A stretch of 64,000 nt of DNA from assembly GCA_016841245.1 (NCBI GenBank), contig JAENZN010000003.1:1-64000 (forward strand). Direction: 5' to 3'. Every line of letters starts with the position of its first letter. The stretch's first letter is position 1. Source of the DNA: Syntrophomonas sp. (GTDB taxonomy: Bacteria > Bacillota > Syntrophomonadia > Syntrophomonadales > Syntrophomonadaceae). The position numbers were made by a program, and so were the translations under genes. Shown here one piece after another: positions 33,690-41,466 of the stretch. The notes beneath the pieces are model-generated. The model was given only the letters and a program-made list of their open reading frames with translations. It did not search any database and was not told the origin of the DNA.

Positions 33690-34080
33690 ATGTTAAGGGC
33701 CTGCTACTTAATTCCTAAATGATGATATTTTTTGGCTAAGGGAAATATTTAATTACTACAGACCGACGGTCAGTTTAGGGGGCGATCAAAAAGCAGATTT
33801 TAAAGACCTGGAGACAGCACAGACATGTAATCGAATTTGAGCGGAGCTATTGAACAGGTCATTATAAGTGGTTGAAATGTCTTATATGGCTGAAATGATT
33901 ACTCTGTTATGTTAAGGGGCCAGTCCTTAATTCCTCACTATGATAGTTCAGGTGGGGATATTAATTTAATTAATAATGACTGACGGTCGGTCATAGAAAG
34001 TGCCGATGAAAAGGAGAGTTGTTAAGGTCCAGAGATATGACAGACATGTAATCGAACTTGAGGGGGGTGATAGGTCATTA
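33690..34080 (+). repeat. Two decayed tandem copies of the tetR locus
   Basis: Two blocks (about 33690-33850 and 33905-34080) each repeat the order found around the intact tetR gene: a TTAAGGGCC..CTTAATTCCT stretch, the TGACNGACGGTC operator (33760-33774 and 33977-33993), remains of the tetR start (GATGAAAAGGAGAGTTGTTA at 34005 aligns with the real start), then directly the 3' flank ACATGTAATCGAA-TTGAG, which also follows the real stop at about 33503. The coding part between is deleted in both. Confidence 0.7.
33977..33993. promoter_or_regulatory. TetR operator, copy 3, ahead of the CPBP gene
   Basis: Identical to the 17-base palindrome at 32799. It lies 157 bases before the CPBP protease start, in the second decayed tetR copy. 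A weaker copy is at 33760-33774. An AT-rich stretch on both sides could serve as promoter. Confidence 0.65.
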
Positions 34081-34149
34081 TATCTGATTGAGGACTGGCT
34101 GTACACGGGCTTTATTTACTAAATAACAGGAAAAAAAGGAGTTGGAAAA

Positions 34150-34992
34150 ATGATTTCAAACTACAAGTATAATCCCAAAGCCTATTTTGCTATGACTTTT
34201 ATTGTAAGCTATATTTTTTACTTTGCCGGAGCCTGGATGAGTTTCCAGGAAGGAAACAACGGATTGTATATGTTGTTAATGCTTCCTGGAATGATGGCGC
34301 CCTTTATTATCTCGGCTGTGATGACTGCCACATCAAAGAATGACGATTTAAAAAAGGATTATATAAACCGGCTTGTGAATCCCAGGTTAATACAGTTGAA
34401 GATGCTGCCGGCGTTTTTCCTGATAATGCCCTTGTCTGTGCTGGCATCCATGGCCCTTTCGTTACCTTTTGGAGAATCGGTTTACCAGTTCCAATTCGCC
34501 AAAGGTTTTTCTTTTTCAGCGGGTTTTGTCCCGGTATTGCTCCTGCTGATACTTGCCGCTACTTTTGAAGAGCTGGGCTGGAGACAATATGGATTCGACA
34601 GTCTGCAGAGCCGGTATAATTTATTTACAGCATCAATTATATTCGGCATACTCTGGTCGCTGTGGCACTTCCCCCTCATTTTTGTCAATAACACCTATCA
34701 GTATGAGATTATTCACAAGAGTATCTGGTTGGGGATGAACTTTTTTGTAAGCATCATTCCTATGGGAGTGATCGTCAGCTGGATATGTATAAAAAACAGA
34801 AAAAGCGTTATGGCAGCGATTCTCTTTCACTTTATGATCAATATGTCCCAGGAGATGTGGGCCATTTCTCAAACGACAAAATGTATTGAAACTGTGGTTC
34901 TAACTATCGTTGCCGCTGTAATTGTGATATTGGACAAAGAGATGTTTTTTCAAAGACAGGGGGACTCGACTTCTTCTGTCTTGCGAATTTAA
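34150..34992 (+). CDS. CPBP-family intramembrane metalloprotease
   Basis: A 280-residue membrane protein with about eight hydrophobic helices and the Rce1/Abi (CPBP) motifs: EELGWR (about residues 139-144), WSLWHFPLIF (about 173-182) and HFMINMSQE near residue 225. The family cleaves prenylated or bacteriocin-type peptides, or acts in immunity; the bacterial substrate is usually unknown. AGGAG precedes the ATG. The MFS gene follows after 78 bases, and both lie behind TetR operators, so a shared resistance or immunity role is likely. Confidence 0.87.
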   Translation: MISNYKYNPKAYFAMTFIVSYIFYFAGAWMSFQEGNNGLYMLLMLPGMMAPFIISAVMTATSKNDDLKKDYINRLVNPRLIQLKMLPAFFLIMPLSVLASMALSLPFGESVYQFQFAKGFSFSAGFVPVLLLLILAATFEELGWRQYGFDSLQSRYNLFTASIIFGILWSLWHFPLIFVNNTYQYEIIHKSIWLGMNFFVSIIPMGVIVSWICIKNRKSVMAAILFHFMINMSQEMWAISQTTKCIETVVLTIVAAVIVILDKEMFFQRQGDSTSSVLRI

Positions 34993-35017
34993 CTATGCAT
35001 GCTTTTAATCAAGCAGG

Positions 35018-35045
35018 AGAGACGGAAGAACCGTCCCCCTGTCTT
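35018..35045. repeat. Dispersed ACCGTCCCC repeat, copy 2
   Basis: GAGACGGAAGAACCGTCCCC followed by CTGTCTT, related to copy 1 at 20348 but with a shortened left arm. It lies between the CPBP and MFS genes, 26 bases before the MFS start codon. Confidence 0.65.
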
Positions 35046-35070
35046 ATTTTTAAGAGAGAAGGTAAGAGAG

Positions 35071-36375
35071 ATGGATGCTCAGGATAAAAATTTCAAGAGA
35101 TTTCTTATTATCTGGTTGGGGCAGTTGATGTCGGCTGTCGGAAGTGGACTTACAGCTTTCGCATTGGGTGTCTTTGTATTTCAGAAGACCCAATCTGCCA
35201 CGAGTTTTTCCTTAATCATTCTTTTTTCCTTAATCATTCTTTTTTCCTTTCTGCCGTCATTCTTTTTGCTTCCCTTTGGGGGAGTGCTGGCAGACAGATT
35301 TGATCGCAAGAAGATGATGATAATTGGGGATCTGGGTGCTATAACAGGTTTAGTATTCATTCTGCTGGTCATGTTATCGGGAAGTATAAAATTATGGCAC
35401 ATTTATATTGGAGTAGCACTGAGTTCGATCTTTGCAGCCATTCAAATCCCTGCCTATAAGGCGGCCGTCACCGACCTGGTTTCAGAAGAATTGTATTCCC
35501 GGGCCAGCGGTCTTATTCAATTGGCGGGTTCGGCGCAATATCTTATATCTCCAATTGTGGCAGGATTCCTGATAAGTTTTTTTGACATCAAACTAGTCTT
35601 AATAATTGATATCATAACCTTCCTGATTGCTGTTACGGCAGTATTAATAATTAAGAAGCAGGATGTCGTTCGCCAAAAGCATGAAAAGCAGGAATTTTTC
35701 CATGATATGGCCGATTCCTTTCGATACCTGCTCTCCCAGAAAGGGGTTTTATGGTTGGTTTTGTTAACATCCATGGTTTGCTTCTATATAGGGCTGCTGC
35801 AATCGTTATTTAGTCCGATGATGTTGACCCTGACCAATTCCAAGACCCTTGGTATAGCCCTTTCTATATCGGCAACAGGAATGCTGGTAAGCAGTATGTT
35901 TATCGGCATATTAGGAATAAAAAAAAGCAAGGTATTCATACTTTCATGGTCTCTGGCACTCGCCGGGCTGTTTTATGCCCTCATGGGCCTTTTCACTGCA
36001 GTGGCCTTGATCATCGTTTTTTGTTTCCTCTTTTTCAGTACCCTCCCATTTGTGAATACCAGTCTGGAGGTCCTCATTCGCAGTAATGTAGACAATGCAA
36101 AGCAGGGCAGGATATGGTCCATGGTTTACGCTATTTCACAAGCAGGTTACATTTTAGCATTTGGGTCAGCTGGTTTTTTAGCAGATCACCTGTTTAACCC
36201 GTTATTCTATTCCGGCGGGGCTTTGAACCAAACTGTCGGGCAAATCATCGGCACAGGGCAGGGAAGGGGCATTGGTTTTCTGTTTGTGATTTCCGGATTA
36301 CTGGTTTCAATCCTGGCCCTCATTATAGGACGGGTTAAGAAAATAGGAGCATTGGAATTAAAAACACTTGGATAA
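35071..36375 (+). CDS. MFS efflux transporter, multidrug type
   Basis: A 434-residue protein with about 12 transmembrane helices and the loop 2-3 motif GGVLADRFDRKK typical of MFS drug exporters (MFS_3/enterobactin-exporter-like). The ATG at 35071 is chosen because GAGAAGGTAAGAG lies just before it; the open frame continues upstream to 34999 through the repeat. A perfect 18-base tandem duplication (35211-35228 and 35229-35246) adds a second SLIILF to the second helix, which could lengthen that helix. It lies after the CPBP gene behind TetR operators. Substrate unknown. Confidence 0.87.
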   Translation: MDAQDKNFKRFLIIWLGQLMSAVGSGLTAFALGVFVFQKTQSATSFSLIILFSLIILFSFLPSFFLLPFGGVLADRFDRKKMMIIGDLGAITGLVFILLVMLSGSIKLWHIYIGVALSSIFAAIQIPAYKAAVTDLVSEELYSRASGLIQLAGSAQYLISPIVAGFLISFFDIKLVLIIDIITFLIAVTAVLIIKKQDVVRQKHEKQEFFHDMADSFRYLLSQKGVLWLVLLTSMVCFYIGLLQSLFSPMMLTLTNSKTLGIALSISATGMLVSSMFIGILGIKKSKVFILSWSLALAGLFYALMGLFTAVALIIVFCFLFFSTLPFVNTSLEVLIRSNVDNAKQGRIWSMVYAISQAGYILAFGSAGFLADHLFNPLFYSGGALNQTVGQIIGTGQGRGIGFLFVISGLLVSILALIIGRVKKIGALELKTLG

Positions 36376-36894
36376 TAAAAAGTTATAGGTAAAAATTTAA
36401 AAGTGAAATTAGCCATTTCTGACGGTGTGCGGATTTTGGACCAGGTGAGCCAGGCCAATGAGTAGGTTGACAGCAGCATAGCTGACAAAAAGTATCGCAA
36501 TGATTCTGTTTAGTCAAGTTGCGTACCAATCCATTTTTGAAATATAACAGACTGGCAGTCATCAACTCCGCTCCTAAAGAATCCGATAAAACATATGAAG
36601 CTAAATATCAACCTCAAAAATAAATTCTAATATTATCTGGGTCGGAAACTTCTAGCGCCGGTTTATTTTCCACCACTTTTTTTAAAACTGTTTTCTAAAA
36701 GTAATTTTCGTTTTTAAAATCCTCAGCAAATTTACGACATCGTGTGCCCGGGAACCCATATGGGGGATATTAGTCCCCCGGGCACACCAAAACAAAATTT
36801 GACATTAAAATAAAGCAGAGCATTTTTCCCCTACACGTAAGAATAGTTGTCGTGCAGATGATATAATATTTTGACAAGAAAGGTTGGTATCTGC
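36376..36894. other. Intergenic region with a long inverted repeat
   Basis: No gene supported. GTGTGCCCGGG (36742-36752) and CCCGGGCACAC (36777-36787) form a perfect 11-bp inverted repeat around a 24-base centre containing CCCATATGGG. It could be a terminator-like hairpin, or the end of a lost element. A TTGACA at 36800-36805 and TATAAT at 36863-36868 are at wrong spacing to form one promoter. Confidence 0.45.
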
Positions 36895-37026
36895 ATGACA
36901 GTTAATAAGACTTATTCTGAAGAGTTTATAGAAAGGATATTAAAGAAATTACAGCCGCCCGAGAATAAGAAAGTTGCTCAAGTGGTTAGAGAGGAGAACA
37001 TTTACGGATGGATGGGTTCGCCATGA
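36895..37026 (+). pseudogene. N-terminal fragment of a transposase (OrfA type)
   Basis: After AGAAAGG an ATG opens a frame of 43 residues beginning MTVNKTYSEEFIERILKKLQ, followed by PPENKKVAQVVREENI. This resembles the start of helix-turn-helix transposase OrfA proteins. The frame ends at 37026 inside the 3' end of the SDR gene, so the rest of the element is lost. The overlap with the SDR gene suggests the SDR C-terminus may be encoded by DNA at the junction. Confidence 0.5.
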
Positions 37027-37867
37027 ATGTTGAACCGGTAAGCTCTTCGCAAATACTCCAGAGCTTCTCTTCAGCTTCTACATCTCTGAACTCGCATACA
37101 ATTTCTTTCCGCTTCTCAAAAAATTTACCGCTTATACCGTCTGCTTCGGAACTGCTTGCAAGCCATACCGCTGTATCTGCTCCATCTTCAATACTGCATC
37201 CTTTCCTCTTACTCAACTCCAAACGGCTTTCTACAGGCATACTGCGAAAAAGGCCTGTATCCGGTGTCAGCCCAGGTGCCATAGCATTAGAAGTGACGCC
37301 ACTGTTTTCAAGGCGTCGGGCAAATGCCCATGTAAGCATTCGGTCGTAGGCTTTCGACTGTGCATATGCTTTCATAGCATCATAGGGCCGATGCTCAAAC
37401 TGGACATCATGAAGATTGACATCACTAGCTAAGGTTGATGCTACATTTACAATACGTGCCGACGCTTTTGACTTTAGAAGTTCGAGCAGCTCACACGTTA
37501 GTAAGTAATACCCCAGTACATTCGTGGCAAAAGTAAGCTCAATTCCTTGCGTACTATGCTGCCGCTCCTTTCCAGTCAGGTTGACTCCAGCATTGTTGAC
37601 AAGTACATCAAGCCGGGAATACTTTTCACGAAATTGGCAAGCAAATTCTTTAATAGATTGAATGTCGGACATATCGATGTGCATCACATCAATAATTGCA
37701 CTATTATTTCTCCGAATAATCTCTTCCGCTACCTGCCTTCCTTTATTTATGTCACGGCAGGCAAGCACCAAATTCGCGTCCATACTGCCTATGTCTGAAG
37801 CGATTTTTTTCCCTATTCCGGATGTTGGGCCAGTAACGACAACTAGTTTACCTTTCATAAAATCCAA
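36986..37867 (-). CDS. SDR-family oxidoreductase (retinol dehydrogenase-like)
   Basis: A 293-residue NAD(P)-dependent short-chain dehydrogenase. The cofactor loop is TGPTSGIGKK (about residues 13-22), NNAGV follows near 91, and the catalytic tyrosine-lysine appears as YAQSK (about 168-172) after the serine of NVASTLAS. It resembles retinol dehydrogenase/WWOX-like members, with an unusual C-terminal extension after GKFFEKRK. The TTG at 37867 is favoured because GGAGG stands 7 bases before it; an ATG 9 bases later is too far. The MerR gene lies upstream on the same strand. Confidence 0.85.
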   Translation of the reverse strand: MDFMKGKLVVVTGPTSGIGKKIASDIGSMDANLVLACRDINKGRQVAEEIIRRNNSAIIDVMHIDMSDIQSIKEFACQFREKYSRLDVLVNNAGVNLTGKERQHSTQGIELTFATNVLGYYLLTCELLELLKSKASARIVNVASTLASDVNLHDVQFEHRPYDAMKAYAQSKAYDRMLTWAFARRLENSGVTSNAMAPGLTPDTGLFRSMPVESRLELSKRKGCSIEDGADTAVWLASSSEADGISGKFFEKRKEIVCEFRDVEAEEKLWSICEELTGSTFMANPSIRKCSPL

Positions 37868-38051
37868 CCTAATACCTCCTCGTCTACTATGAGATTATTA
37901 TAAATTTGGAAAACGATACAATTTTGCATTTATGAATATTTTGAGACAATATGCTTTCTGTTTTTTTGACTATGTTTCTCAAATTATTAATATTGCTATA
38001 TATGCCTTAGTATCACTTTCGCAAAATTTACACCTTTAGTTAATGTTACTT

Positions 38052-38065
38052 TTACGTAAACGTAA
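38052..38065. promoter_or_regulatory. Inverted repeat between merR and the SDR gene
   Basis: TTACGT-AA-ACGTAA, a perfect 6-bp inverted repeat, lies between merR and the SDR gene. A near copy (TTACGTTAACGTTAA, 38514-38528) lies just upstream of merR. The pair suggests a shared operator; which protein binds is inferred. Confidence 0.5.
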
Positions 38066-38097
38066 TGTAAATTCAAAAAAATTTATTACACCTCTAT

Positions 38098-38496
38098 TTA
38101 GCTTTCTTTTTGTTTGCTTTCATCCTTTTTAATAATCAATTCCAATTTAGCAATATTTGCTTCACTTTCCGCTTTAAATGTGTTTAGTTCTCTAATTTTT
38201 TCTTCAGCAACTGCGATATGACCTTTCAGCAATTCAATGACTCTGCGTTTTCCTTCCATAACTTGACCATCGGTAAAGTATAAATCAATAACCTGACTAA
38301 TTTCCTCTAAACTAAGTCCTAAATCTTTCAGCATATGAATCTTCTTTAAACGCTGAATATCTTCGTTGTCAAAAAAACGAAGTTGGCCTTGAGACCTTTT
38401 CTCTCTAGTGCCCAATAATCTCAGTTCTTCATAATATCGAATTGTTCGAGGCGTTAAATTTGTAAGCTCAGCAATTTCACCAATCTTATACTTCAT
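38098..38496 (-). CDS. MerR-family transcriptional regulator
   Basis: A 132-residue MerR protein. The winged helix occupies residues 1-70 (YKIGEIAELTNLTPRTIRYYEELRLL split over the HTH, then RFFDNEDIQRLKKI), followed by a long dimerisation coiled coil (about 80-120). There are no conserved cysteines at the C-terminus, so it is not a metal sensor of the MerR/CueR type. AAGGAAT precedes the ATG. The ACGT-rich inverted repeat lies 18 bases upstream of the start and recurs before the SDR gene, so it probably controls itself and that gene. Confidence 0.87.
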   Translation of the reverse strand: MKYKIGEIAELTNLTPRTIRYYEELRLLGTREKRSQGQLRFFDNEDIQRLKKIHMLKDLGLSLEEISQVIDLYFTDGQVMEGKRRVIELLKGHIAVAEEKIRELNTFKAESEANIAKLELIIKKDESKQKES

Positions 38497-38513
38497 CTAT
38501 ATCATTCCTTTTA

Positions 38514-38528
38514 TTACGTTAACGTTAA
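38514..38528. promoter_or_regulatory. Inverted repeat upstream of merR
   Basis: TTACGTTAACGTTAA, 18 bases upstream of the merR start codon, nearly identical to the repeat at 38052-38065. Likely the autoregulatory site of the MerR protein. Confidence 0.5.
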
Positions 38529-38768
38529 CTGTATAATAACACCTATTTTGATAGTTGTCTAATCTTATCATTTCTATATTTTCCTCGATAATTTACTTAT
38601 TGAATATAGCCCGGCCAAGGGTTCAGATTTATTATTTAACTGGAAGATCTGACCGGTGAATAAGTCACAGTCATTAACACCTTCCTTAAAATCACGCTTG
38701 CTAATTTCCTTCATATAATAACTTAGGATGCAAAGTAGTTACTTTTCTAAAAGGATTGGAGAGGGGAA

Positions 38769-39791
38769 GTGAGTTTGTTGAAAAGGTCAGTAATAGTACT
38801 GTTGCTAATGCTGCTGATCGGCGGCACTATAATCGGGGGGTGCAGCAATAAGGAAACGAAAACCGCAGAGCTTATTCCGGTAAATCTAGTTGAAGTGGTA
38901 CACTCCATATTCTACGCTCCACAGTATGTAGCCATCAGCCAGGGCTACTTCATGGACGAGGGGTTGGATATTACGCTCACCACTGCGCAGGGTTCAGATA
39001 AGGTAATGACTGCTCTGCTTTCTGGTACGGGTGATATTGGCCTGGGCGGTTCAGAAGCACCAATCTATGTATATAATCAGGGACAGGAAGATTATGTCAT
39101 TAATTTCGCCCAGTTAACCCGGTGTGATGGTTCTTTCCTGGTTGGACGCCAAGCTGAACCTAATTTTAAATGGGAGGACCTGAAAGGTAAAACTATTATT
39201 GGCGGCAGACCTGGCGGGATGCCCGAAATGGTACTTGAGTACATTTTGAAAGATCACGGTTTAACACCAGGAAAAGACGTGCAGATCATAACTAATCTCC
39301 AATTTACCGCAACTGCAGGTGCTTTCAAGGGAGGAACAGGCGACTATGTAGCCCTGTTTGAGCCAACCGCAACTCTGCTGGAACAAGAAGGAGCCGGTCA
39401 TGTGGTTGCTTCTATCGGCAAGAGCAGCGGTGAAATTCCCTATACGGTGTTCATGGCCAGAAAGAGTCGAATCGAGAGAGATCCCGAGATGCTGCAGAAG
39501 TTTACCAATGCCATTTATCAAGGACAGATCTGGGTAGACCAGCATAGTTCACAGGAAATTGCCAGTGCTATTGCTTCTTTTTTCCCAGACACAGATATTG
39601 ATGGATTAACCAGAGTGGTCGAGCGCTATAAATCCCAGAATACCTGGAGTACTTCTCCGGTAATGAATGAAGAATCGTACCTGTTGGCACAGGAAATCAT
39701 GCAAATTGCCGGAGAGCTTAGCAATCCCGTAGAGCCCGCTGTTTTAATCAACCATCAATTTGCCGAACAGGCTATTTTAAAATCACCTTAG
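38769..39791 (+). CDS. ABC importer solute-binding lipoprotein (NMT1/SsuA-like), second system
   Basis: A 340-residue lipoprotein with lipobox IIGGC (Cys near residue 25). The NMT1/THI5-like pattern is clear: LVEVVHSIFYAPQYVAISQGYF, DEGLDITLT, then KGKTIIGGRPGGMPEM. It is the first gene of a three-gene importer with the ATPase and permease. The GTG at 38769 is taken because GGAGAGGGGA lies just before; a TTG 6 bases later is possible. I looked for a thiamine riboswitch upstream and found none, so thiamine-precursor uptake is not supported. Confidence 0.88.
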   Translation: MSLLKRSVIVLLLMLLIGGTIIGGCSNKETKTAELIPVNLVEVVHSIFYAPQYVAISQGYFMDEGLDITLTTAQGSDKVMTALLSGTGDIGLGGSEAPIYVYNQGQEDYVINFAQLTRCDGSFLVGRQAEPNFKWEDLKGKTIIGGRPGGMPEMVLEYILKDHGLTPGKDVQIITNLQFTATAGAFKGGTGDYVALFEPTATLLEQEGAGHVVASIGKSSGEIPYTVFMARKSRIERDPEMLQKFTNAIYQGQIWVDQHSSQEIASAIASFFPDTDIDGLTRVVERYKSQNTWSTSPVMNEESYLLAQEIMQIAGELSNPVEPAVLINHQFAEQAILKSP

Positions 39792-39903
39792 CATATCAGA
39801 AGTTTAGAGTAATTTATTAGCGGATGAGTCTGTCTAAACCAATTTTAATTTGAGGTGAGATATGCTGTGCTCCCCTCAAGACTCTTAGTGTGGGGGTGAT
39901 TCA

Positions 39904-40656
39904 ATGACTGCGTTTCAGGTCGAGCTCGACCATATTTCCATGACCTACCAGTCTCCTTCCGAAGAAACGGAAGCGATCTCAGATGTCAGCCTGGGTTTAA
40001 CGCAGGGTGAGTTTGTCTCCATCGTTGGTCCAAGTGGCTGTGGCAAATCGACCCTGCTGGATATCATCTGTGGTCTGGTAAAACCGACCCGGGGAAGCGT
40101 CCGGTTACAACGCCCAGCCGGTTACATGCTGCAGCGGGACTATTTGCTGGAATGGCGAACAATTCGGCAAAACTGCCTGCTGGGTCCGGAACTGCAGAAG
40201 CATAATATGAAGGAAGCCCGGACTTATGTGGACCACCTCCTGGAGACTTATGGCCTGGCGGAATTTGCAGACCATTATCCCCGGCAATTGTCCGGTGGGA
40301 TGCGTCAGCGTGCCGCGCTCATTCGAACCCTGGCTTTAAAACCCGATGTACTGCTGTTGGATGAACCATTCTCCGCCTTGGACTATCAGACCCGTCTGGC
40401 AGTAGTGGATGAAGTCTGGACCATTCTTCGCAAGGAAAATAAAACAGTTATTTTGGTTACTCATGATATTGCGGAGGCAATTTCAATGTCCGATCGGGTG
40501 GTCGTATTAAGCGCTCGACCGGCTCGGGTCAAAGTTATTTATCAGGTTAGGTTGTCCACAGCAGGTCTGCCCCTGCAGCGGCGTCAAGATGAAAACTTCC
40601 GCAAATATTTCGATGCTATCTGGAAGGAGTTGGACATTTATGTCAGCCTCGGCTAA
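39904..40656 (+). CDS. ABC importer ATPase, second NitT/TauT-type system
   Basis: A 250-residue ATP-binding subunit. Walker A is GPSGCGKS (about residues 40-47), the signature QLSGGMRQR, Walker B VLLLDEPF, and VTHDI carries the switch histidine. GGGGGTG precedes the ATG at 39904. The permease gene begins inside its 3' end with a 17-base overlap. Related to, but clearly different from, the ATPase at 14143. Confidence 0.9.
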   Translation: MTAFQVELDHISMTYQSPSEETEAISDVSLGLTQGEFVSIVGPSGCGKSTLLDIICGLVKPTRGSVRLQRPAGYMLQRDYLLEWRTIRQNCLLGPELQKHNMKEARTYVDHLLETYGLAEFADHYPRQLSGGMRQRAALIRTLALKPDVLLLDEPFSALDYQTRLAVVDEVWTILRKENKTVILVTHDIAEAISMSDRVVVLSARPARVKVIYQVRLSTAGLPLQRRQDENFRKYFDAIWKELDIYVSLG

Positions 40657-41449
40657 ACCATCGCTGGAGAGGAAGACCTACCTGCAAAAAATGCGCATCC
40701 ACAGGGTTGTGGTTTTATTGACTCAGCTCATGATTTTAATAGCCTTTCTTTTAATCTGGGAATTAGCTGCCAATGCCAGGTTTATCGATCCTTTCATCAC
40801 GTCCCAACCTTCTCGTGTGCTGGCTGCGATAATAAGGCTTCACCAAGATGGCTCTCTCTATTTGCATGTATGGGTGACCATTGTTGAAACCTTCTGGGGA
40901 TTCATCCTGGGGACAGGCGGAGGCTTTCTTTGCGCTGTTTTGCTCTGGTGGTCCCGTTTCTTGCATGAGATCAGCGAACCTTACCTGGTGGTCCTCAATG
41001 CCCTGCCCAAAGTTGCCCTGGGACCCTTATTGATTGTCTGGCTGGGAAATGGGTCAGCACCTATCATCGGCATGGCGCTCCTCATCTCTATTATCGTTAC
41101 GATCATAAGTTTGGTCAGCGGCTTTCAAGATGTGGATCCGGATAAGATCAAACTGTTATTATCATTCGGGGCTACGCGCCTGCAAATCTTCACCAAGGTC
41201 GTTCTTCCTTCGAGTCTGCCGACCTTAATTTCAACCCTTAAGGTAAGTGTAGGGCTCAGCCTGGTAGGGGTAATCATGGGAGAATTTCTGGTATCAAAAG
41301 CGGGGCTGGGATATTTGATCGTTTACGGCAGTCAGGTTTTTAAACTGGATCTAGTGATGCTCAGTATTATCATTCTGGCAGCAATGGCAGCAATTATCTA
41401 CTTCGGCGTCTCCTTTGTAGAAAAAAAGCTGCTTCGCTGGCAGAAATAA
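40640..41449 (+). CDS. ABC importer permease, second NitT/TauT-type system
   Basis: About 269 residues with six predicted helices and the BPD_transp_1 coupling segment (LLLSFGATRLQIFTKVVLP). The ATG at 40640 is preceded by AAGGAG and is preferred to in-frame starts further up inside the ATPase gene. It ends the importer operon; the convergent rph-like gene ends 18 bases later. Confidence 0.88.
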   Translation: MSASAKPSLERKTYLQKMRIHRVVVLLTQLMILIAFLLIWELAANARFIDPFITSQPSRVLAAIIRLHQDGSLYLHVWVTIVETFWGFILGTGGGFLCAVLLWWSRFLHEISEPYLVVLNALPKVALGPLLIVWLGNGSAPIIGMALLISIIVTIISLVSGFQDVDPDKIKLLLSFGATRLQIFTKVVLPSSLPTLISTLKVSVGLSLVGVIMGEFLVSKAGLGYLIVYGSQVFKLDLVMLSIIILAAMAAIIYFGVSFVEKKLLRWQK

Positions 41450-41466
41450 ATAAGGCAACTTGTTAA

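Noticed and set aside
38533-38768. Thiamine or other riboswitch ahead of the second NMT1-type importer
   Set aside because: The conserved CTGAGA and ACCTGA-type boxes are absent and no stable long hairpin with terminator is visible.
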